Source of the DNA: Chrysemys picta bellii | Lineage: Eukaryota > Chordata > Testudines > Emydidae | DNA: 64,000 nt | Assembly: GCF_011386835.1 (NCBI RefSeq) | Contig: NC_088792.1 | Span: forward strand, 58,594,081-58,658,080 | Direction: 5' to 3' | In this document: positions 12,003 through 23,377 of the stretch, one piece after another | Layout: every line of letters begins with the position of its first letter | Position numbering within the stretch: position 1 is the first letter of the stretch | Notes under the pieces: generated by a model | What the model saw: the letters and a program-made list of their open reading frames with translations, nothing else | Told to the model about the DNA's origin: nothing | Database searches by the model: none | Program-made: the position numbers and the translations under genes

Positions 12003-12130
12003 AATTGCCATTGAGTAGCAGTTTCTGGTGGAGTCCTGCAAGGATCCGTTTTTGGCCCTGTGCTATTTAACATTTTTATCAATGACCTGGAAGTAAACAA
12101 AATAATCACTGATAAAGTTTGCAGATGACA
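12003..12130 (+). pseudogene. CR1 ORF2 RT fragment downstream of the LTR
   Basis: Translation around 12026-12110 gives the RT block G-G-V-L-Q-G-S-V-F-G-P-V-L-F-N followed by an IFIND-type motif. This is the same domain as 7288-7350 in the first CR1. It continues the RT interrupted at 10203 and is followed by degraded KFADDTK-like codons with a frame change. Confidence 0.7.
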
Positions 12131-12998
12131 CAAAATAGGGGGAATGATAAATAATGAAGAATACAGGTCACTGATACAGAGCGATCTGGAATACTTGGGA
12201 AGCTTGGCGCAAGCAAACAATATGTATTTTAATATGGCTAAATGTATACATCTAGAAACAAAAAATGTAGGCCATACTTATCGGGGGCAGGAGGGGGGGA
12301 GGGGAGGAACAACTCTATCCTGGGAAACAGGGACTCTGAAAAAGATTTGGTGGTTGAAGTGGATAATCAGCAGAACAAGTGTTCCGGAGTGACACTGTGG
12401 GCAAAAGGGCTAATGCAAAACCCTGGATAAATAAGCAGGAGAATCTTGAATAGGAGTAGAGAGATTATATGTGTTTGGCACTCATGTGACTGCTGCTGGG
12501 CTACTGGTGTCCACAATTCAGGAAGGATGTTCATAAATTAGAGAGGGTTCAGAGAAGTGATGAGAAGGATTGAGAGGTTAGAAAACGTGCCTTACTGTGA
12601 TTGTGCTCTTTGAGTCTCTATTTAGCTTAACAAAAAGAAGGTTAAATGGTGATTTGATTACAGACTATAAGTACCCCCATGGTGAAAAATAAGTGATAAC
12701 AGGCTCTTCAGTCTAGCAGAAGAAAGTATAACCGCATCCAGTGGCTTGAAGCTGAAGCTAGACAAATTCAGAGTAGAAAAATAAGTTATAAATTTTTAAC
12801 AGTGACGGTAATTAACCATTAGAACAATATACCAAGAGTCATGATGGATTCTCCATCATGGCAATTTTAAAATCAAAATGGCTGTTTTTTTCAAAAGATG
12901 CTGTAGGAATAATTTTTGGGAAGGTCTATGGCCTGTGGTATACAGGTGGTCAGATCAGATGATCATAATTGTCCCCTCTGAGAATCTATGCATCTATG

Positions 12999-13908
12999 AA
13001 CAGGGAAGGAATTATGACTCTGACTCCATTATTAAATGGCAGCATGCCAAACTGCGGTAAGCCAGGTTTAAATTGATGGAGTGTCCACACAGTTGCCCCT
13101 ATTAAACTAAATCAGTGCAACATCAGGCTTTAAGACATATGGTCTTGATCGCATTGGAGTTGAGGGTGTCCAGAACCTTGCAGGAGTTCTCAGAATCGAG
13201 CACTACCCCTCAACTCAGACTCCCTCCCAATCCCTGGTGCATCTCTGCCTTCTCACTGGTGATTTTTTTGGATACGCAAAGTCTTAGGAACGATTATGCA
13301 CTATACCTCCTGGAGGTTCTTGCAGGTAGCAGATCAGCGTAGAGTATTTTACAGTTTGCCCGAGTTTGCAAATGGAACTGAAGTATTTCTGTGTTGTACA
13401 TGTCTGAAGCTAGTTTACACCCTTATCTAGACAAAGAAAAGTTAAACTCTGTGGAAGTTCCAAGATGACCACAGATTTCACACTTGCACTACCTCTTTTT
13501 CTGCAGCTAAATTTAGACTTTTCAACAGAAACACAGATTTCTATATTTCCCACATAAAAATAAGTGTCCAGGCACTTCTGCATATTGAATATTTTAACTG
13601 ATTTTAGACTGAGCCTCCTTCTAGTGATAAACAGAAGAAGAAATATGAAACTGGTAGAATGAAATTTCTTTTATTGTTCTATCAGAAGTGCATCTTTGTC
13701 TCCCTTTTAGTACAAACTTTGCTCTCTTTCTAAAAATATGATTACTTTTAATTAAAATGTCCCGCTTCTAAAAAATATCAAATTTTGCAATAATTTGGGA
13801 TAAATTCTGAAGACTCTAAACATGACAGCAGAGATACTAAATATTTGTGCTCCTAAAACCACCCAGGATTTTCTCCATGATCCCATTTCCCAGAATCATT
13901 TGCAATAA
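12999..13908. other. No gene recognised
   Basis: Between the CR1 3' tail and the next LTR. No recognisable repeat or coding frame. Confidence 0.5.
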
Positions 13909-13925
13909 GTCACTGTAGTAGTTTT

Positions 13926-14125
13926 GGGCAGTAATCACACAGTCAGGCAGGTACCCAGGCCTTTAAGCAGGGGCTGGGTCAGAGTTTGTAGCAGCCCAGG
14001 CCCTAGGTCAGGGCGGGCAATAATCCAATAATCAGGCAAATACCCAGGCCCTTAAGCAGGGGCTGGGTCAGAGTTTGTAGTAGCCCAGGCCCTAGGTCAG
14101 GGCAGGCAATAATCAAATAGACAGG
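13926..14125. repeat. 89-bp tandem repeat, two copies plus a partial third
   Basis: Copies start with GGGCAGTAATC at 13926, GGGCAATAATC at 14015 and AGGCAATAATC at 14104, spaced exactly 89 bp apart. The third copy decays after about 40 bp. Confidence 0.85.
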
Positions 14126-14325
14126 CCGGCACCCAGCCTCTCTAGGCCAGGGGAAAAAGGATGTTCACTGCTGTCAGGGGGTCCTGGCCGCAACACACTG
14201 ACATCGGCTCTGGCAGTGCAGCAGCCAGACTGGGGTCGGCTGACCCCGGGCTACTTCCATCCCCCCCCCCCGTATGGTACCTGGGCCGTCTTAGTGTCGT
14301 CGGTGCTCTCCACCAGCATGGGCTC

Positions 14326-14500
14326 CTCGGGGTAAGTAGCGAAGGGCAGGCTTGGCTCCTCCTCGGGGTAGCTGGCACGGGGCAGGCTTGGCCAGTCCTC
14401 CTCGGGGTACCTGGCACGGGGCAGGCTTGGCTCCTCCTCGGGGTAGCTGGCATGGGGCAGGCTTGGCCAGTCCCCCTCGGGGTACCTGGCGAGAGGTAGG
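14326..14500. repeat. Alternating 36/39-bp minisatellite
   Basis: The anchor CTCGGGGTA recurs at 14326, 14362, 14401, 14437 and 14476, so spacings alternate 36, 39, 36, 39 (a 75-bp higher-order unit). All spacings are multiples of three, which keeps one frame open on each strand and gives repetitive peptides such as SYPEEEPSLPRA on the minus strand. Confidence 0.85.
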
Positions 14501-14622
14501 CTCGACTGGACCGGTGAGTCAGCAGGCCGCTCGCGGCCTGCGGCTGTTTCCCAAGCGGGAGCTCGGCCAGGGACGTCTGCTCTCTCCACAGGCCTGGGCT
14601 CCACTGAGCTCTGCAGGAGAGC

Positions 14623-14630
14623 TTTTATAC
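14623..14630 (+). promoter_or_regulatory. TATA-like box of the solo LTR
   Basis: TTTTATAC upstream of the 137-bp duplicated 3' portion. It is placed comparably to the box in the LTR at 10.2-11.9 kb. Activity is unknown. Confidence 0.35.
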
Positions 14631-14740
14631 TTCCGGGTCGGGGCCGTGACCTTGGAGGGGCGGGCGCCAGACCCGGTGGCTCCGCCCACGTTGGTAGTAG
14701 GGGAGGTTCGGCCCTCAGCGGGGCTGTGGGGTAGCCCACC

Positions 14741-15014
14741 ACCTCGCTCCCTGTTTTTTTATTAGTTGTCCCACGTAATTATTTGGTACTGGGTCCAGTG
14801 GTCCCTCCCGCTAGGCTGGGGGAGGGGCCTTTCGTAGTGGGCGGCTGAGCCCGCCCACTTCCCGGTTCGCCAATACGACCTCGCTCCCTGTTTTTTTATT
14901 AGTTGTCCCAAGTAATCATTTGGTACTGGGTCCAGTGGTCCCTCCCGCTAGGCTGGGGGAGGGGCCTTTAGTAGTGGGCGAGTGAGCCTGCCCACTTCCC
15001 GGTTCGCCGATACG
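14741..15014. repeat. 137-bp tandem duplication at the LTR 3' end
   Basis: ACCTCGCTCC recurs at 14741 and 14878, and ACCTCGCTACA begins at 15015. This gives two full 137-bp copies plus the first bases of a third. The copies differ at only a few positions, so the duplication is fairly recent. Confidence 0.9.
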
Positions 15015-15030
15015 ACCTCGCTACAATCAC

Positions 15031-16744
15031 TCAAGATTTCTAAAAGTGCTATAGCACATAACAGGCTAGATATTTTAAGCTCATTGTGCCATGTATCGTA
15101 GGTACAGACATGCAGGGAGCCAAATTCAGCATTTATTTACAGTTCTGGAAATTCAATGTAACCCCATTACAGCCAATGGAATTACTCTGAATGTACAGCA
15201 TTGTAACTGTGTGCAGAACTGGCCCTCTGCATTTAATGTTGATATCTTATTTATAACATATATAAAGGGGAAAAGAGTATGAATTACAGGGCAGATTGTG
15301 ATCACACAGAAAGGGACTCTTCAGTCCTTACTGTTCCTTCTCTTGTCCCAAATTTAACTAAAAAGGAGGCAGAGAGAAGGTGAGGCAGCGGTCCCATGTT
15401 CCTTCCACATTGGCCTACACAGTGAGACCAATGAACCAGGGGGAGCAATTTTCATCATCCCCGTGTACATGGAGCAGCCCTAGGAGTAACTGCACCTGAG
15501 GCACAATCACTGTTGAGGCTCCCTGAGGTGTGGTGCACCTCCTTGCCATCCGCCTCCCCATACAGAAGGCTTTGTCCAAATTGCACAGATTCGCCCTGTA
15601 TATTTTGGTTGAAAATGTTTTGCACATTCCCCAATCTGGTACATTCAATTATCCCAGTTCCCTTTGGAATTTTATCTTTAAAACCAGGTGGGGTAGGTTA
15701 GGAACATATCTGTTACAAATCATTTCAAGTTATAACATTTTTGCACCTGCCCTATCCACCCAGAAAACAGTTTCATAACCCATCTTGGAGTTGCAGCCCC
15801 AAGTCTGAGAATAGCTGCACTGTCTTTTTATTTTTTATTTTATTTTTTATTTTTTTTAACACTTGGCCCCTCCTAAACATCAACTGCACTTACACATTTC
15901 ACAGTTATTTAGATTCCTCCTCTTGCAGATTTACCAGTTGTCATTAGCAATAATTTTCACACAGGTTTGCTTCCAGACCTTAAATTTAGAGAAGGATAAT
16001 GACTGAACAAATGGAATAGTGTGATGTACATTTATAACTTTCTTCTGTCTTCTTCACTATAATCTGACGGATTTAGGGCTTTCAAAGGTCCATTTTCATG
16101 TAAAATCCAATATTGTATTTCTTATTAAACATCACTAGGAATTAATGACCCTTTCAGATTTAGGGGATTGGTAATACTGGAATACAGTTTTTTCTTTTCT
16201 AGCTCTCTGCTTTGACTTGAGCCAATGTTAGTAGAGGTACAGTGTCGTCGTCATCTGCTCCCTTTTGGTGACCTATAAGAAATAAACCGGGGGTGTCAGT
16301 CCCTTTTCTAGTGAACTATTGACATTTTATATCATTTATAATAAGAGATGTCCATAGAATTACCTTGTATTCAACGTACGTGGATAGATATCTGCAGGAT
16401 TTTGTTTCTGGGTCTCTGCAAGGTCTTTAAAGTGACTGCTAGTATTATAATATGGCTTCCCATAATTTTTGTTCTCATCTCTTTATGTTAGAAGTGACGT
16501 TGATCTTATGGCCGTGTTTCATTCAATTGGGCATACAGAAATTAGACAAAAGCTCAGATTAAAATTTAACAAACAAAGCAATTTTAGAATAAATTAAATC
16601 AGGCAAATAGGTAGTAATTAGTATTCAGAATATCTAATACTGTATTATGTGGGCAAATTTCTCTCAAAATAATTTGAGTCAAAGTCTGATGAAGCTTTCA
16701 AATATACTTTTCCTAAGTAATTTTGAACTTATTTCCTCCATACA
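15031..16744. other. No gene; palindromic relic and AT-rich simple sequence
   Basis: A relic of the dispersed palindromic family (ends like GAGCCAAATTC and GAACTGGCC) spans about 15117-15225. A T-rich (TTTTA)n-like stretch lies at 15827-15859. Nothing else recognised. Confidence 0.5.
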
Positions 16745-16869
16745 TAGGGTGACCAGATGTCCCATTTTTAAAGGGACAGTCCCTTTTTTGGGGGACTTTT
16801 TCTTATATAGGCACCTAGTACCCTCCATCCCCTGTCCCGTTTTTTCACAGTTGCTATCTGGTAATCCTA
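16745..16869. mobile_element. hAT-like MITE (TAGGGTGACCAG family)
   Basis: A 125-bp element begins TAGGGTGACCAG and ends CTGGTAATCCTA. Flanks are a perfect 8-bp duplication TCCATACA (16737-16744 and 16870-16877). It has the same layout as the copy at 6726, with an inner block TCCCATTTTTAAAGGGACAG. No coding capacity. Confidence 0.9.
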
Positions 16870-16877
16870 TCCATACA

Positions 16878-19800
16878 TCTTGTTAATAGTAAGGTGTGGA
16901 ATTCCTGGGACAAAACTATTTTTATGTTTTAATAAATAACAAAATGTCACCTTGTCGGGAAATAGTCTACGTTATTTCCTTTGTTACTTCTGGGATCTTT
17001 TTATTCTAATGACCGAAGACAGTTGTGCTGGTAGATGCAGAAGAGAAAAGGGTCAGCTTTTTCTGCCTTTTCCTTGGCATATTAGGTGTTTAAATCTTCT
17101 GAAGGCATATTCTGGTTAAAACTCAACTGATCTTCACTGGTCCTTTTGATGATTGGCACGGACATTTCCACAATGTACTATGCTGCAGTTTTATCTCTAT
17201 TTCTGAAAATAAGCTACAGTATATATAAAGGTCAAAATATTTGAATAGCTAATCATTATCACAGTTCCTCCCAGGTGGAAGTAAAGTGCCTAATTCATCT
17301 GATAAAACAGTCTCCCAAATTTACATGAGAAAAGCACATTTCTTTTTTTTTAAAAAAGGAAGAAGATAAGGCTGTCCAACCCAGCCCTCAGACCTGCTCA
17401 GCATCAAGTAACAATAAGACATGCTGCTTACTGTCACCTGGCCTCCATTAAAAATATTATGAATTTTTTTTTTTACTATCCTACATTTTTGCATGTCAAG
17501 CTTCTGTGTTAAAGGGTTCTATTGTTTCACTAGGAATTCTGATAGTAATTTGAAAACTACTGCTGGTACTCTTTGATTTGGTGGCAATGTGACCTGTGTC
17601 AGTGCTTATCTGATGAACTACATGCTTTGAATGTTTCTTTTCTAAGCTGCCATGCTAATACTTTTCTCAATTTTCTCCCCTCATGTCAGAATAATTATAT
17701 TTAAGTCTCAGGGCAATCTTCTGTGCTCGGTATGTGTTCAAAAGATTTATTTGCATTTCTATCCTGAATAAATTAAAATGATTTTGTTGGAAATAGCTTC
17801 ATAGGAATTGAGTTTCCATATCTTTCAATTCCTGTTCAGGTTTTCTAATCTGGTGGAAATGTTAACAATTTAGAGGAAAAAGAAATGCAAATACCTCGTA
17901 GGCATTCATTCAGCAAGTCCCAGGGGTGCTCAGAGAGATAAGATTACTTATTAATTTCCAAGAATTTACTAATATTGCTAATCCCGGTTTCAAATTCTGG
18001 ATTTTGGTTTGCTATTTTATTTCATCTTCATTGATAGGAAATGGGGATTTTAAAAAATCCTAGAGTGTAGTAACACAGTTAATTGTATTGATTAGATACT
18101 GTGTAACAATAAGCTGAGTGTAGCAAACTTGTTAAAATAGTTTAACTTTCCAGAAATTAGACAAGAAATTCTAGTATGTGATATGCAAATATACAAGTAG
18201 GCTCACCTTTTACATATAAATTCCACATACTGTATTATACTGAATATCTTGCAAGGTTTATTACTTGCAACTGCTAGTGAGATTTTTTCCTCTCCCATGG
18301 ACTTTTCCATAAAATGGCAGGACTGGGCCTTAAGTATCCATCTTTTCCATTAGCATTTAAATATATACAAGTACTATATAGTTATTCATATTTCCTTGCA
18401 TTTCAAACTAGATGACTTCCAAATTTTCCAGACTAGAGTCAATATTGATATTATAAATAGTAAATTTTTCATAGTTGACTAATCTTTTGGTTTGCCTGCT
18501 AGTTTTAAAAAACATACACACCAGGTTTCCAATATCAGTAAGATTTTAGGATTGCAACAGTTTTCTTAGTTCAGATCCCTCTGATATGCAGCACAGTACA
18601 TGGCATTGTCTCCTCCTTTCTGATTCTCTTTTCTATCCTACTTCATAATTAGCACACCACTCTGAAACCATTTTTGAAACTAGTTTATTTTTAGTACAGA
18701 TGCAGACAGGACTGCAATATTGGTAGATGTCGGATAAATGAACTGTGATGATGTTTTTGTTGTTTTGTTTCTACTACAAGCAGTTATTTGTTGCCCATTT
18801 CCATGGTATCCTTAAATGTAAAGACAATCCAGCAATATCCTTGAACTTGAATTAATATACTGAAATATGACCCAGTTTATGAAATTAAATGCTCATACAT
18901 AATATGCTTTTTATATATAGATTTGCAGTCAGATGCCAGTAGACATGCTTACAATAGTATGATTCAATCATTTAAATGTGCAGTGTCATACTACAAATGT
19001 AGGATCATTGAGCAAGATTCCTTTGAGGGTGGTTATATTTATATTCTTAAATAGTTTTTGTCAATTTATAGATTAAATATTGTAATGTCATATTCAGATT
19101 TTAAAAAATGGGATAACACATACAACTACAAAGGTTAAGTCCAGTTTTTATCTCTATATCACATACATAGTTAATTAGTGAATACAATAAAGATTCTGGT
19201 CCAAAAAGAGAGATGTTTTATTTTTATAGCACAGTGGGTCAAATGGTAAACTACCTTTGATGAAACCTGATGAGTTGTCTTGTTAGGATCCATTAAAGTT
19301 GCCCTGTTGGCTTTCATTTTTTGTAGTGCCACCTGAATACAATTATAAAATCAAAGGCACTCCACTGAAGGATGGACAGCAAATTCAGTAGGGGTAAGGA
19401 GCATGGTAAACAGGGGAATTCAGAGACACATCTTTTTTACATTGAACAATGATTAAAACATTAACATATATGTAGTCCTCTACTTCTGAGAATTCCAAGA
19501 AGCGGGATTGGCTGGCTTTCTGGATCTCTACCACTACAGTTTTAGGCAAATGAATGTCCCAGGAGACGTAGAGTCAGATTATTAGCTGGTATGAATCAGC
19601 ATAGCAACATTGTCTGCAACAGAGCTATGCTGGTTTACACCAGCTGAGAACCTGGCTCTAAGAATTTTTCTTTGTAGAAGATAACCCAGGATTTTTCAGG
19701 GAATAATATAGCTGTTTGCACTTCTGGATGTTCACATGCCAGTTTCAGAGATGCAAACTCATTCTGATATGCTTCTGTGATGGTGCTCAGGTAAGGGAAA

Positions 19801-20861
19801 AACAATAACTTGAACTTTATAAATGGCTATTCCTAACAGGCTTCCAGAATTTGTTCCCTGACACTTGTGTCAGACAAGGTTGTAGTAATAGTGCTGCTTC
19901 TATTGTTCTCTTGTTTTGTGTTGAGTGTAGGGATTTTATAATTCCTCTCCACAGCGGAGTGTACAATTTTAGGAGTTGGTATGGAGTTTTCTATGGCATG
20001 GACTCAAGATCAACATCATGTAGAATTCCCAGGATATGGCTGTCTTGAACCTTGACTTGGTTCTCAGATGCTTGCAGTTTTAATTAGCAAATTGTTATTT
20101 TTAATAAGTAATCTTGCAAGTTTGTTTCTTTAAGATCAGATTCTATATGGCCTATTCTCTGCTAATTTCTGGAAATGCTTGAATATAAGGCTATCATCAT
20201 CCCAGAACTTGACCCCCTTTCTCCTCTACTGAGGAAACAGAGTTTTAGCATCTATATGAAGAACTAAAATAACTTCTTTAAAAGATCTTTCAGAGACCCT
20301 TTCTCTTCAGCCAGTGTTTCAGAAGGGCAAGATGCTGCTGGTGAACATTAATGCTGCCTAGTCTTTCTGTTGGTTTCAGTGTGCTTTGGGTCAGGCCAAT
20401 GGAACTCCAGAGTAGAGTTTCACTAGTTAGAAATAGGCTACAATTTAGCTAATTAAACAACAACCAGCACTGGGAAACCTAGATCAAGTGCAACAGAGAT
20501 TCAGATGAGCAGGTTGATAAAACTGCACCTCCAGTTCAGTGGCTTTGCTCTCGCACTAAATTGTATTTGCGGTGGTAATATTTATGAACAGTAGGGTGTA
20601 AATAATCTAATAGTGAATTGTTTGCACCTTCAGAGCTATTAGGGAGATGTGGGACAGTCTCCTGAGGCAGATTACTGGCTTCTGTGTAGCTCATGTTCAT
20701 CACAGTGTGCACTCAGTCTTGCAGAGGCTAATAAATTACAGAACACTGGATTTTTCTCTTTGCTAGGCTCACAGACATACAGGGCAGTGTAAAAGGAAGA
20801 GCTCTTAGAGGGAATCACGAGAGAATACAGAAAATGCTATATGAGCATCTACTTAACATAA
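16878..20861. other. AT-rich stretch, no gene recognised
   Basis: About 4 kb with few open frames. A relic of the palindromic family (ends GAGTCAGATTA and GAACCTGGCTC) lies at about 19571-19660. No conserved exon or bounded transposon was seen. Old decayed repeats may be present but cannot be recognised by eye. Confidence 0.5.
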
Positions 20862-21137
20862 ACATAAGAACATAAGAATGGCCATACTGGGTCAGAACAA
20901 AGGTCCATCCGGCACAGTATTCTGTCTACCGATAGAGGCCAATGCCAGGTGTCCCAAAGGGAGTGAACCTAACAGGTAATGATCAAGTGATATCTCTCCT
21001 GCCGTCCATCTCCACCTTCTGACAAACAGAGGCTAGGGACACCATTCCTTACCCGTCCTGGCTAATAGCCATTAATGGACTTAACCTCCATGAATTTATC
21101 TAGTTCTCTTTTAAACCCTGTTATAGTCCTAGCCTTA
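20862..21137 (-). mobile_element. CR1 3'-end fragment (minus strand)
   Basis: The plus strand starts with ACATAAGAACATAAGAATGG, the reverse complement of a CR1-type 3' tail with an octamer-like repeat. It continues into the typical reptilian CR1 3' untranslated sequence (GCCATACTGGGTCAG and onward). No ORF2 remains. The right edge fades near 21137. Confidence 0.7.
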
Positions 21138-21208
21138 GTAATAAGAAATTGGTACGATATTAGTAATAAGAACTAGGTGGTATTAAGAAGTGGGAATTTT
21201 TTTAAAAT

Positions 21209-21343
21209 TCACATGCATCCGACGAAGTGGGCATTCACCCACAAAAGCTTATGCTCCAATACATCTGTTAGTCTTAAAGGTGCCACAGGACTCTCTGTTG
21301 CTTTTTACAGATCCAGACTAACACGGCTACCCCTCTGATACTT
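21209..21343 (+). mobile_element. Penelope-like element tail fragment
   Basis: This 135-bp block contains a short stem-loop region, then AAAGCTTATGCTCCAATA, then GTTAGTCTTAAAGGTGCCAC, and ends with ACACGGCTACCCCTCTGATA. It belongs to a widely dispersed vertebrate repeat tail. A 67-bp fragment of the same tail is inserted at 51708-51774. I infer a Penelope-like retroelement because the 5' part has the layout of a hammerhead ribozyme, which that class is known to carry. The dispersed-repeat status is firm. The class is an inference. Confidence 0.5.
21218..21250 (+). ncRNA. Decayed hammerhead-ribozyme-like motif
   Basis: The hammerhead core is CUGAUGA, then stem II, then GAAA. Here the first block reads CCGACGA at 21219-21225. 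The stem is a perfect 5-bp GTGGG/CCCAC pair (21227-21231 with 21238-21242, 6-nt loop), and AAAA at 21243-21246 replaces GAAA. Two core positions in the first block and one in the second differ from an active ribozyme, so this copy should not cleave. GTTAGTC downstream (21268-21274) could hold the cleavage-site triplet GUC in an active relative. Confidence 0.35.
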
Positions 21344-21519
21344 TAAAAAAAGTAGAATTCCGTACCTGGTGGTTAAAGAAATAGCTTGTACTTTAAATTG
21401 AGGAGTTTATCTTTTTATTCTCTGGATGTGTCAAACCATTTTATTATTGTAACAGCACCCTCTGCAGTAAAACCGTGAAAAAGAGACTCCTTCCTGCCTC
21501 CTTTGCTAAGCATGTAGAT

Positions 21520-21869
21520 CAGTGGTTCTCAAACTTTTGTACTGGTGACCCCTTTCACATAGCAAGTCTCTGAATGCGACCCCCCCCCCATAAATTAAAA
21601 TCACGTTTTTATATATTTAACACCATTATAAATGCTGGAGGCAAAGCGGGGTTTGGGATGGGGGCTCCTACCCCGAGCACGCCGCCGCTCCACTTCTCCC
21701 CCCTCCCTCCCAGGCAAGCCTGAGAGGGAGGGGTGGGAGGGGAAATGTGGCACGCTCGGGGGAGGAGGCGGGGCTGGGGATTTGGGGAAGGGGTGGAATT
21801 GGGGCGAGGTCGAGGGGGCGCAGGAAAATTTTTTTGCTTGGGACGGCAAAAAACTTGGAGCCGGCCCTG
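21520..21869. mobile_element. Chimeric hAT element with mismatched ends
   Basis: The left end is CAGTGGTTCTCAAACTTTTG, the Charlie-like hAT terminus. The right end is GAGCCGGCCCTG, the inverted terminus of a different hAT family seen complete at 24170-24697 (CAGGGCCGGCTC). The GC-rich right part shares short CTCCCTCCCAGG blocks with that element. No adjacent 8-bp duplication joins the two ends. The best reading is that the second family inserted into the first and a deletion removed the inner junctions. Confidence 0.65.
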
Positions 21870-23369
21870 ATTGCATGTGATGGCCCAAGATAACTATATA
21901 AATAAAGAAGTGCATAGTTTGTAAGAAATGTGTGAATATGCCTGTATTTGCTATTTAGAATAGTTTAGAAGAGAAAAGAAGAAAAATATTATTGTACAGT
22001 ATGGTACTTGTAGATAATCTGTTTCCATGCATTTCTTGATTGGTACATATCTAAATCAATCATGATAGTTGTAAGTGGCACTATGCAGGATGTCTGTCTG
22101 TCTGAGTTCACAACTCCTATTTATTTCAATGAGACTTTCACATGCAGGCCATTTTTATCAAAAGAGATTCATGTTGAGGAGGTGTTAGTATCATGTTAGT
22201 TAAGACAAGTTAGTATCTCCTGTAAAGAATAGTGGAAATATATAGCTACTACTGCTTCTATAAGATGTGTAGGACAGTCTTAAATAAAAAAATTAGCATC
22301 ACAAAAGAAGAATGCTATTGGGCTGCAAATATTTATTTTGTGAGACTTGGGGAGCTCAACATACACCTTGGCTTTCTTTTTGGCATTGCCGCAGTGTTAT
22401 ATGTGATACCATGATACTTGTGAATGAGTAAATAAAATGTTTCGCTGACGATGAGGGTTGCTGTTCAGAGTTTCTGTGGATCCTAAACCTGGGAGAGGGT
22501 GTATGTTTGTTAAAGTAGCACTGGCTGACTTCTTGGTGTTCAAATGCCATATGGTCACTGAATTAAATAGCACTCTTTTAAATCTCTTCTTAGGGCAGGA
22601 TAATTTTGTTATTGGGAACACTATCATCCTATATCCAGAAAACATTCTGCATTGCAATAAAAGGTAGCCAGATGAGTGGTTTTGATGTTGGAGTTATTTT
22701 CACCCAAGAATTTCCATTTCCATAGGGGGGAAATGCACATAAAACTCACATTTTGCATAAGCTCTTCTGAGGACCGACAAAGAAATCAGTTCTTGATTCT
22801 TTCTCAGTTCAAGTAATGGTGGAGGGTGTACCAGAAACAAGCCTCCTTAAATTAATCTCCTTGTCAGTAAAGTTGGTATAAAGTAATATGGAAACTAGCC
22901 AAAAACCCAATAAGTTTATCTGAAGTAACACTTGCAGCTTTGTGGAAGTATGTGGCTGAGTGATGATATAAAAATAGCAAGTTATTTTGAGGAAGAACTT
23001 ATGTTCTGTAATAATGAGAAACTGGTATACAGATAAAATAAATTGCTTATCTAAATATAAATTTTCAGATGAGAAGGATCAGTAGCTTAATGTTCTAAGT
23101 TCTGTGCTAGAAGCAGTCATTAAATGTTGTCTCAGTTTAAAAGGGGGGGGGGGATTTAAAGATGCACTATCATTGTAAGATATTCCATTGCTTTAGAGAT
23201 ACATACTTGATAGATTGCCATTGCATTAAAATGAACGGCTCTCTCCTTAGATTTGGCAATACAGTGATAATTGCATAGTTTTCACCTACAGAACTGTACA
23301 AAAGTTGCTTTGTGGAACACTCTATTTGCCTCATGGTCAGATCACGTCCTCAAATGCAACTGTATAGCT
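21870..23369. other. No gene recognised
   Basis: AT-rich sequence with short open frames on both strands that share no known motif. G run near 23143-23152. Confidence 0.5.
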
Positions 23370-23377
23370 CTTATGTC

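Larger units (their letters stand above)
8985..12998 (+). mobile_element. Second CR1-type LINE, decayed and split by an LTR
   Basis: Plus-strand CR1-like traces run from an endonuclease end (NFILADKKEL and LGTSDHD near 9070-9165), through RT blocks (9740-10200, resuming 12003-12130), to a 3' end with the tail motif TCTATGCATCTATGAA near 12983-12998. The element is interrupted by a solo LTR at 10204-11940. Reading resumes directly after the LTR at the RT block GGVLQGSVFGPVLFNIFIND, so the interruption is a clean insertion. Many stops and frame changes make this copy older or more decayed than the one at 5.7-8.3 kb. The 5' edge is approximate. Confidence 0.75.
13914..15025 (+). mobile_element. 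Solo LTR with internal tandem arrays
   Basis: The sequence begins TGTAGTAG and ends CCTCGCTACA, giving TGTAG/CTACA inverted tips. Flanks GTCAC (13909-13913) and ATCAC (15026-15030) form a 5-bp duplication with one mismatch. A TATA-like TTTTATAC lies at 14623-14630. Three separate tandem arrays expand it: an 89-bp unit near the 5' end, a 36/39-bp minisatellite in the middle, and a 137-bp duplication at the 3' end. No internal retroviral or Gypsy genes flank it. The total of about 1.1 kb is long for a solo LTR and is explained by the arrays. Confidence 0.7.

Noticed and set aside
14251..14742. 163-codon minus-strand frame with repetitive peptide
   Set aside because: It lies in a tandem array within a solo LTR. 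The frame stays open because unit lengths are multiples of three. No known protein.
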